A DNA stretch of 14,305 bases from an uncultured Planctomycetaceae bacterium. GTDB lineage: Bacteria > Planctomycetota > Planctomycetia > Pirellulales > UBA1268. A program made the position numbers and the translations under genes. The first letter of the stretch is position 1. The number at the start of each line of letters is the position of its first letter. The notes below the pieces were generated by a model. It searched no databases, was not told the origin of the DNA, and worked only from the letters and a program-made list of their open reading frames with translations. Location of the stretch: positions 1 to 14,305 of the forward strand of contig CALAZQ010000272.1 of NCBI GenBank assembly GCA_937926325.1, written 5' to 3'. This document shows, in pieces, positions 1 through 4,863 of this stretch.

Positions 1-291
1 GTGTTTGGACGAGGCCATCCATGGCCCTCGTCCAACAGGCGAGCGGCACGCAACGCCAAGGGTTGCGAACCGCTCGACGCCGCATCCCGCGGCGTGGGTG
101 TTTGGCGGGCAACTTGTCGGCAAGCTCGTTCAACCGGCACAACCGGAATAGCTGGACCGGGGGTGGGGATCAGTTCGACTGCCAGGGCATTTCTGCGGCA
201 GGGCTGCTTTCAAACGGCCTTCCGCCGACGTACCCTTATCGCTGGAAAAATTTTTTCCAGAAGCACACGGCACTGGCCCTGAACCGGTGGA
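1..291. other. Non-coding stretch with tandem hairpins, upstream of the first gene
   Basis: No reading frame here looks like a real protein; open frames on either strand are short, Arg/Ser/Pro-rich and lack domains. What the stretch holds is secondary structure. Three consecutive inverted repeats can fold. The first pairs 5-14 with 26-35, 10 bp, with a further CCA/TGG pairing inside the loop. The second pairs 41-46 with 70-75 and 49-54 with 62-67, two 6-bp helices split by a 2x2 internal loop. The third pairs 77-83 with 89-95, 7 bp with a 5-nt loop. An 8-nt direct repeat, GTGTTTGG, occurs at 1-8 and 98-105, bracketing the hairpins. No run of T follows any stem, so these are not classic intrinsic terminators. 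The stretch could be the 3' end of a structured RNA or the tail of an upstream transcript; the window edge prevents a decision. Confidence 0.5.
242..260. promoter_or_regulatory. A/T-rich palindrome ahead of the membrane-protein gene
   Basis: CTGGAAAAA and TTTTTCCAG form two perfect 9-bp arms around a single central T, ending 31 bp before the ATG at 292. Such an A/T-rich symmetrical site stands out in GC-rich surroundings. It looks more like a dimeric regulator's operator than a hairpin, because a one-base loop cannot fold and only about seven pairs could form in RNA. No regulator is encoded nearby, so which protein would bind is unknown. Confidence 0.35.
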
Positions 292-1653
292 ATGAGCGAG
301 ATCCTCTTTCATTACTATCGCGTCAACCCGACGACCTGGTTCTATCTGGCGTCGCTGCTGTCGATTGCAGTCTTCTTTAAGTTCAACCGGGTCTGGAGCG
401 TTCGCAACTTCGACCTGGCCGGGCTGATCCTGTTCGCCCCGGGTCTGCTCGCCGTCGAGTACGGCGGCTTCAAGGCCAACCTCGATGCCCAGCAGCTCGG
501 CTTTGTCTGGCTGTTTGCCGTCACCGGCCTGTTCACCATTCGCATGCTTTGCGACTCGCTGATGGTGCGGAGGCCGCTGCTCGAACCCAACCTCTCGAGT
601 GGCGGGCTTGTCTTTCTTGGCCTGTCGCTGCTGGTCTTCCTGCTGGCCAACGTGCTGACGACCCGGCCGGAGCGAGATGACCTTGCCGCGGCGACGACGG
701 CGGCCCGGCTCGAAGAGGGTGATGCCGAAGTTGATATCGATCAGCTGGCCCGGCTGGGGCCGGGCTATCCACTCCTTTTTTTGCTGCCGCACATTTCGAC
801 CCAGCGGATTTTTGCCGGTGACCGGGACGCCGCCCCGGGCAGTGACGCTGCCGAGCCGCCGGCCCGAGTCGTCCACGAGACCACCGCCCGCATCATGGCC
901 ATCATCGCGCAGCTGTCGATTGTCGGCGGCATGGTCTTCATCGGCTGGCGACACTTCGAGAGCACGAGGCTCGGCATCGCGGCGGCGGTGCTCTATCTGC
1001 TGATGCCTTACACGGCGATCATGACCGGCCGGGTTGACCATGCCCTGCCAGGGGCACTGATCGTCTGGGCCATCGCCGCCTACCGCCGACCGATCATCGC
1101 CGGCAGCCTGATCGGCCTGGCGATCGGCACGATCTATTACCCCGTCTTCCTGCTGCCGCTGTGGTGCAGCTTCTACTGGGAGCGGGGAGTCCGCCGCTTC
1201 GCCCTCGGGGTCTCGGCGGCTCTGGCTGCTCTGGTCGTCGGCCTCTGGTTCACCTCGCCCAGCCTCGCGGTCTTTGCCGGACAATTGCGGCAGATGTTCG
1301 GCTGGATCTTTCCCAGCGCGGTCACGCTCGAAGGCTTCTGGGCGTTCCCAGCCTACGACCCGGTCTTCCGGCTGCCGGTGCTGGCCGGATTTCTGGTGAT
1401 GATGGCGACCCTGGCCATCTGGCCCTCCCCCAAGCACCTTGGCACCCTGATGAGTTGCACCGCCGCGGTGCTGCTCGGCAGCCAGTTCTGGAAGGCCCAC
1501 AACGGTGGCCTGTTCCTGGCCTGGTTCCTGCCGGTGCTGCTGCTGGTGGTCTTCCGGCCGAACCTGGAAAACCGGGTTGCCCTCCGCGTCCTTGACGCCG
1601 ACTGGTTCCCCAGCCGCCGCCGCCACCAACAAAGCCTCCGCGGCGCGGCCTGA
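292..1653 (+). CDS. Multi-spanning integral membrane protein of unknown function
   Basis: This 453-residue protein is strongly hydrophobic, with roughly eleven to thirteen possible membrane segments. The clearest are near residues 14-30, 42-58, 68-86, 104-122, 200-220, 226-247, 250-292, 302-322, 360-378 and 404-423. A polar, acidic stretch at about 124-155 and another at about 172-198 would form loops. The C-terminal tail from about 434 is Arg-rich and should face the cytoplasm. An in-frame stop at 280-282 lies just before the ATG at 292, which fixes the start as the first usable codon; the GGTGG before it is too close to be a good ribosome site. The overall layout recalls GT-C-type glycosyltransferases or other polytopic lipid-linked enzymes, but I see no diagnostic acidic motif near the N-terminus, so no function is assigned. 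It is convergent with the HEAT-repeat gene. Confidence 0.8.
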   Translation: MSEILFHYYRVNPTTWFYLASLLSIAVFFKFNRVWSVRNFDLAGLILFAPGLLAVEYGGFKANLDAQQLGFVWLFAVTGLFTIRMLCDSLMVRRPLLEPNLSSGGLVFLGLSLLVFLLANVLTTRPERDDLAAATTAARLEEGDAEVDIDQLARLGPGYPLLFLLPHISTQRIFAGDRDAAPGSDAAEPPARVVHETTARIMAIIAQLSIVGGMVFIGWRHFESTRLGIAAAVLYLLMPYTAIMTGRVDHALPGALIVWAIAAYRRPIIAGSLIGLAIGTIYYPVFLLPLWCSFYWERGVRRFALGVSAALAALVVGLWFTSPSLAVFAGQLRQMFGWIFPSAVTLEGFWAFPAYDPVFRLPVLAGFLVMMATLAIWPSPKHLGTLMSCTAAVLLGSQFWKAHNGGLFLAWFLPVLLLVVFRPNLENRVALRVLDADWFPSRRRHQQSLRGAA

Positions 1654-1910
1654 GCCCAACGGCACGGTACAGGTGCCACACCAGACGTCCCTTTTGTCCG
1701 GTCGCTTCCGCTCCCGGCTTCCTGCGGACGAGCGAGGGGCTGCCTGTGCCCTCAAGCGAGCTACGGCAGCAAGCGGAGCCCGGATGGCGAAGCGCAGCGG
1801 ACGTGCAGTGAACGGAGGCCCTGGAGGGCCACCGTGAACGTCCAGCGAGAGGGCACAGGCAGCCCCAAGCGGATGGCGGGATAGGTTGGGGATTTGCTTC
1901 GAACGCCGAT
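1654..1910. repeat. Structured intergenic element with an 18-bp perfect inverted repeat
   Basis: This spacer separates two convergent stop codons. Its core is a perfect inverted repeat: GGGGCTGCCTGTGCCCTC at 1736-1753 and its reverse complement at 1849-1866, with 95 nt between. Inside lies a nested hairpin: 1799-1804 pairs with 1838-1843, 1813-1815 with 1832-1834, and 1817-1821 with 1826-1830, capped by a TGGA loop. Small hairpins also sit at 1661-1677 (GGCAC/GTGCC) and 1696-1729 (GTCCG/CGGAC). The heptamer GTGAACG occurs at 1808 and 1834, and an AAGCGGA motif recurs at about 1771 and 1867. No convincing protein is encoded. The architecture fits an interspersed repeat (REP- or MITE-like) or a structured RNA; placement between convergent genes is typical of palindromic repeats. 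No second copy is visible in this window. Confidence 0.55.
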
Positions 1911-2825
1911 TCAGGGATCGCGTCTGAGATCGGTCTCGGGAGGCAGGCCCTGCTCGGCCAGCCAGTGCCGCCAGGCGGCGACGTTCCAGCTGAAGTTTAC
2001 ATCGGTGAGCGTCGTCAGCGCCTCAAGCGCGCTGCGGTTCTGCATGGTCGTGGTCGCTGCTTTTGGCCCACCACCCAGGGCCAGCCCACCGCTGCCCGGC
2101 GTGAACGTGACCGAGGTCTTTCCGCCATTGCCGGCGGTTACGGTCGTGTGACTGGTGACCAGTGCCCCAATCAGCGGCTCGACCGCCCGCGGATCCCCCA
2201 GCCGACCGAGCGCTGCCGCCGCCCGGTTGATGCGGCCGTTGTCAGGGCCGGCCAAGGCTGCAATCAGTGGCGGAACCGCCAAGGCCGCATGATGCTCAGC
2301 CAGCTGTTCGGTCGCGGCATGACGCACCTCGCCATCGGCATGATCGACCGCAAGCGTGACCAGCACGCCAATCGCATCGGGTGTGCCGATGCTGCCGAGG
2401 GCTTCAACATAGAGCAGCCGGACACGGGCCTGGGGCTCGCCAGCCACCGCGGTGGCCAGCGCCGGCACGGCTCGTGGGTCGTCGGTCTGCCGAATCTGTT
2501 CGGCCACGCCAACGGCATCGTTGCCGCGATCAAGTTCTCGCCGCAGCCGCTGCAGCCGCCGCCGGGCGGCCACCTCGCCCTGCTTGGCAGCTTCAGCCCG
2601 TTCGATCAGGCTGATTTCCTGCGCGGTCCGCCAGCTACCGCGGTACCGCTGGTAGCCGAGGGCAGCCATCCGCTGGGCATGTGCCGAGGCCGACCCGGGC
2701 GACTCGGCGGCAAGCCGACCGGCCGCAAGGACACCCGCAACCAGCAGCAACGGCATCGCCAGCCGGACGCTCCAAGCCCTCCCCCTGCTATTTCCACACG
2801 AACAATCAAATGCCACGGGCCGCAT
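1911..2825 (-). CDS. Exported HEAT-repeat protein
   Basis: This 304-residue protein begins with a basic segment and a hydrophobic stretch at about 20-40 (ending in AAGRLAAES) that reads as a signal peptide or membrane anchor, so the bulk is probably periplasmic. A charged helical part follows at about 64-110. Residues about 112-222 are HEAT/PBS-lyase-like repeats, recognisable from recurring D-x-R-A-V-x-x-L units such as DDPRAVPALATAV and DPRAVEPLIGAL. A Gly/Thr-rich loop at about 223-262 interrupts the solenoid. It is followed by a terminal segment ending in NFSWNVAAWRHWLAE, a style I know from planctomycete HEAT proteins. Such repeats bind other proteins; there are no catalytic motifs. The ATG at 2825 lies inside the upstream gspF-like gene, overlapping it by 20 nt, so the two are probably translationally coupled. 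An internal ATG at 2756 would give a shorter signal peptide and is an alternative start. Confidence 0.8.
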   Translation of the reverse strand: MRPVAFDCSCGNSRGRAWSVRLAMPLLLVAGVLAAGRLAAESPGSASAHAQRMAALGYQRYRGSWRTAQEISLIERAEAAKQGEVAARRRLQRLRRELDRGNDAVGVAEQIRQTDDPRAVPALATAVAGEPQARVRLLYVEALGSIGTPDAIGVLVTLAVDHADGEVRHAATEQLAEHHAALAVPPLIAALAGPDNGRINRAAAALGRLGDPRAVEPLIGALVTSHTTVTAGNGGKTSVTFTPGSGGLALGGGPKAATTTMQNRSALEALTTLTDVNFSWNVAAWRHWLAEQGLPPETDLRRDP

Positions 2826-3867
2826 CCTGGATCATCCCGACATAAAATGAAAACACCCGGAAAACGACCAGCACGATCAGCCCCGCCACGGCCAGCCAGA
2901 CGCCACCACCGGCTGCCTTGGCCGCCGCCTCGAACCCTCTGCGAGCATCTTCGGCAAATTGATCACTAAGTCTCGCGAGAACCTCAGCGGTCGTGCCCGA
3001 GGTCTCGCCGACGGCCACGCCTTCAATCAGGGTGAGCGGAAACCGCCCGCTGGCCCGCAAGGCTTCCGACAGCGTGTCACCAGCGAGCAGCCGGCCCTCG
3101 ATCCAGCGGGGATCGACCGCCAGCCCCGGGGCGACCGACCCGCCGAGTTCCACGAGCCGGCCCGCGTCGAGCCCGCCCCCCGCCGCCAGCGAGGCTGCCC
3201 GGCTCCAGGCCGCCGCCTCCCCCGCCCGGGCTGCCGGTCCGATCAGCGGCAGCCAATCAAGGAGCCGCCGTACCGGGCCGTGGGCCCGCCAGCTGGTCAG
3301 CAGCAGGCGAAAGCTGAAGACGCCTGCCAGGGCCAGCCCGGCCAGGATCAGCCCGAAGCGAATCAGGCCCGGTATGCCGACCAGCCCGAACCCGAGCAGA
3401 TCGAACGGCTTGCCACCTTCCAGCCTGATCATGCCGGCAATCACAATCAGCAGCCCCATCACCGCCAAGGCCAGCAGCAGCTGAAAGGCGGGCCAGGCCA
3501 GGCTCGACCGCAGCTGCCGCGTCGTCCGGACACCATGCTCGATCACCCGAGACAGCTCCCGCAGGGTGTCAACATCGCGGCCGGTACGGTCGCCGACGGC
3601 CACCATCCCGAGCACCAGCGGTGGAAACAGCCCGGTCGCCGCGAGTGCCTCAGACAGCAGATTACCCGACTCAAGCGCGACCGTCCCCCGCTCGAGTCGC
3701 GACTGCCAGCGGGCCGGCATCCGCCGCACCTCTGCCCCCCAGGCCTTCCGCAGATCAAGCCCGGCGTTCAGCGTGATCGCCAGCCGGCCGAGCAGATCGG
3801 CCTGCAGCCGAGCCGGCAGCCGCGGGCGGAACATGGCGGCCCGGTCCTGGTGCGGTTCAGCTTCCAT
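2806..3867 (-). CDS. GspF-family (T2SF) type II secretion / type IV pilus inner-membrane protein
   Basis: This 353-residue protein has the two-part GspF/PilC layout. A cytoplasmic helical domain at about 22-122 contains LLSEALAATGLFPPLVLGMVAVGDRTG, and a second copy at about 215-315 contains LSEALRASGRFPLTLIEGVAVGETSG. Membrane segments lie near 123-147, 168-190 and 321-343. In secretion and pilus machines this protein is the inner-membrane platform that couples the assembly ATPase to pseudopilin movement. At 353 residues it is somewhat shorter than typical GspF (about 400). No ATPase, pilin or secretin gene is adjacent. The downstream partner is the overlapping HEAT-repeat gene. The ATG at 3867 has only a weak ribosome site; the ATG at 3834 (MFRPRL...) is a possible alternative. 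Family membership is clear, but which machine it serves is not. Confidence 0.88.
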   Translation of the reverse strand: MEAEPHQDRAAMFRPRLPARLQADLLGRLAITLNAGLDLRKAWGAEVRRMPARWQSRLERGTVALESGNLLSEALAATGLFPPLVLGMVAVGDRTGRDVDTLRELSRVIEHGVRTTRQLRSSLAWPAFQLLLALAVMGLLIVIAGMIRLEGGKPFDLLGFGLVGIPGLIRFGLILAGLALAGVFSFRLLLTSWRAHGPVRRLLDWLPLIGPAARAGEAAAWSRAASLAAGGGLDAGRLVELGGSVAPGLAVDPRWIEGRLLAGDTLSEALRASGRFPLTLIEGVAVGETSGTTAEVLARLSDQFAEDARRGFEAAAKAAGGGVWLAVAGLIVLVVFRVFSFYVGMIQDAARGI

Positions 3868-4011
3868 CGCCTGTCTGTCCCTTACGGTGGTCGTTGGCGA
3901 GCGGTCTTCCCTCGCACCGGCGGATGCATCTGGTACAACCCGAGCGTTCCATCATCCGCGGCAGGCAGCCCTGCCCCGTCCGGCATTCTCGCACACGACG
4001 TCCCGTTCGCC
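3868..4011. promoter_or_regulatory. Divergent spacer holding promoters for both flanking units
   Basis: These 144 bp separate the starts of the minus-strand gspF-like unit and the plus-strand dehydrogenase-purine unit, so both promoters probably lie here. I could not identify convincing -35/-10 boxes. A perfect 7-bp inverted repeat, GCGGATG at 3920-3926 and CATCCGC at 3953-3959, sits centrally with a 26-bp gap, and GATGCATC overlaps its left arm. It could be a shared operator, but short GC-rich repeats arise easily by chance. Confidence 0.35.
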
Positions 4012-4863
4012 ATGCCTGTTCTCTGGCCGACAGTCACGATCGTCGGAGTTGGCCTGATCGGCGGCTCTGCCGGCCTGGCCCTGGCCCGCCGCGGCCTCGC
4101 CGAGCGAATCATTGGCGTCGGCCGGTCGGCGGCCAGCCTCGCCGTCGCCCGCGACCGGGGGGCTGTCACCGAGACGACCACCGATCTGGCAGCCGCCGTA
4201 GCCGCTGCCGACTTCGTGCTCGTGGCCACCCGGGTCGGCCTGATCGGGCCGCAGCTTGAACAGATCGATGCTGCTGTTCGCCCCGGCACCCTGATCACCG
4301 ATGCGGGCAGCACCAAGCAGTCGATCGTGGCCGCCTGGGAGCGGGCCCGGGCCAGCCGCCAGGGACGATTCGTGGGCAGCCATCCGCTGGCCGGCAGCCA
4401 TCAGCGAGGCCCGCAGGCAGCCGACGCCGACCTGTTCACAGGCCGGCTGGCCGTGCTGACGCCGGTGGCCGCAACGCCGCGGGAAGACGTCGAGGCGGTG
4501 AGGCAGTTCTGGGATGCCATCGGCGCGGAGACCGAGGAACTGGCCCCGGCCGACCACGACCTGCTGCTGGCAGCCGCCAGCCACACGCCCCACCTGGTGG
4601 CCGCCGCCCTCGCCGCCGCCACCCCGGCGGCGGCCCGACCGTTGACGGCCGGTGGGTGGCGGGACACCACCCGGGTGGCTGCCGGCGACCCGGAACTCTG
4701 GACCGATATTCTGCTCGACAATGCGGCCGCCGTGGCCGGCCAGCTCGACGCGGTAGCCGCCGGTATCGACCAGCTGCGGCAGGCCATCGCTACTGGCGAC
4801 CGCGGCGGGCTGGTTCGCCTGCTGACTCTTGCCAAGGAAAGCCGAGATGCTCTGGGAAGTTGA
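4012..4863 (+). CDS. tyrA: Prephenate/arogenate dehydrogenase
   Basis: This 283-residue enzyme should carry out NAD(P)-dependent oxidative decarboxylation of prephenate (or arogenate) in tyrosine biosynthesis, in the cytoplasm. The N-terminal Rossmann fold opens with TVTIVGVGLIGGSAGLAL, whose GxGxxGGS loop at 12-19 binds the dinucleotide. ITDAGSTKQSI at 95-105 and GSHPLAGS at 122-129 are the family's characteristic central motifs. The C-terminal helical half carries SHTPHLVA at 190-197, with the conserved histidine expected to act in catalysis. Length is normal for a monofunctional enzyme; there is no chorismate mutase or ACT domain. The frame is open far upstream, but the Rossmann motif begins directly after the ATG at 4012, which sets the start. 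Its 3' end overlaps purL by 17 nt, implying co-transcription. Prephenate versus arogenate preference cannot be told from sequence. Confidence 0.9.
   Translation: MPVLWPTVTIVGVGLIGGSAGLALARRGLAERIIGVGRSAASLAVARDRGAVTETTTDLAAAVAAADFVLVATRVGLIGPQLEQIDAAVRPGTLITDAGSTKQSIVAAWERARASRQGRFVGSHPLAGSHQRGPQAADADLFTGRLAVLTPVAATPREDVEAVRQFWDAIGAETEELAPADHDLLLAAASHTPHLVAAALAAATPAAARPLTAGGWRDTTRVAAGDPELWTDILLDNAAAVAGQLDAVAAGIDQLRQAIATGDRGGLVRLLTLAKESRDALGS

Noticed and set aside
1..282. Plus-strand open frame at the window start
   Set aside because: Arg/Ser/Gly-rich with no domain or start signal, and it overlaps the hairpin cluster.
130..1755. Long minus-strand open frame of 541 codons opposite the membrane-protein gene
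   Set aside because: Gln/Arg/Gly/Asp-rich translation without domains; a product of GC-rich codon use in the real gene on the plus strand.
2959..4011. Upstream extension of the dehydrogenase frame
   Set aside because: Antisense to the gspF-like gene, Gln/Pro/Arg-rich, while the Rossmann fold begins right after the ATG at 4012.
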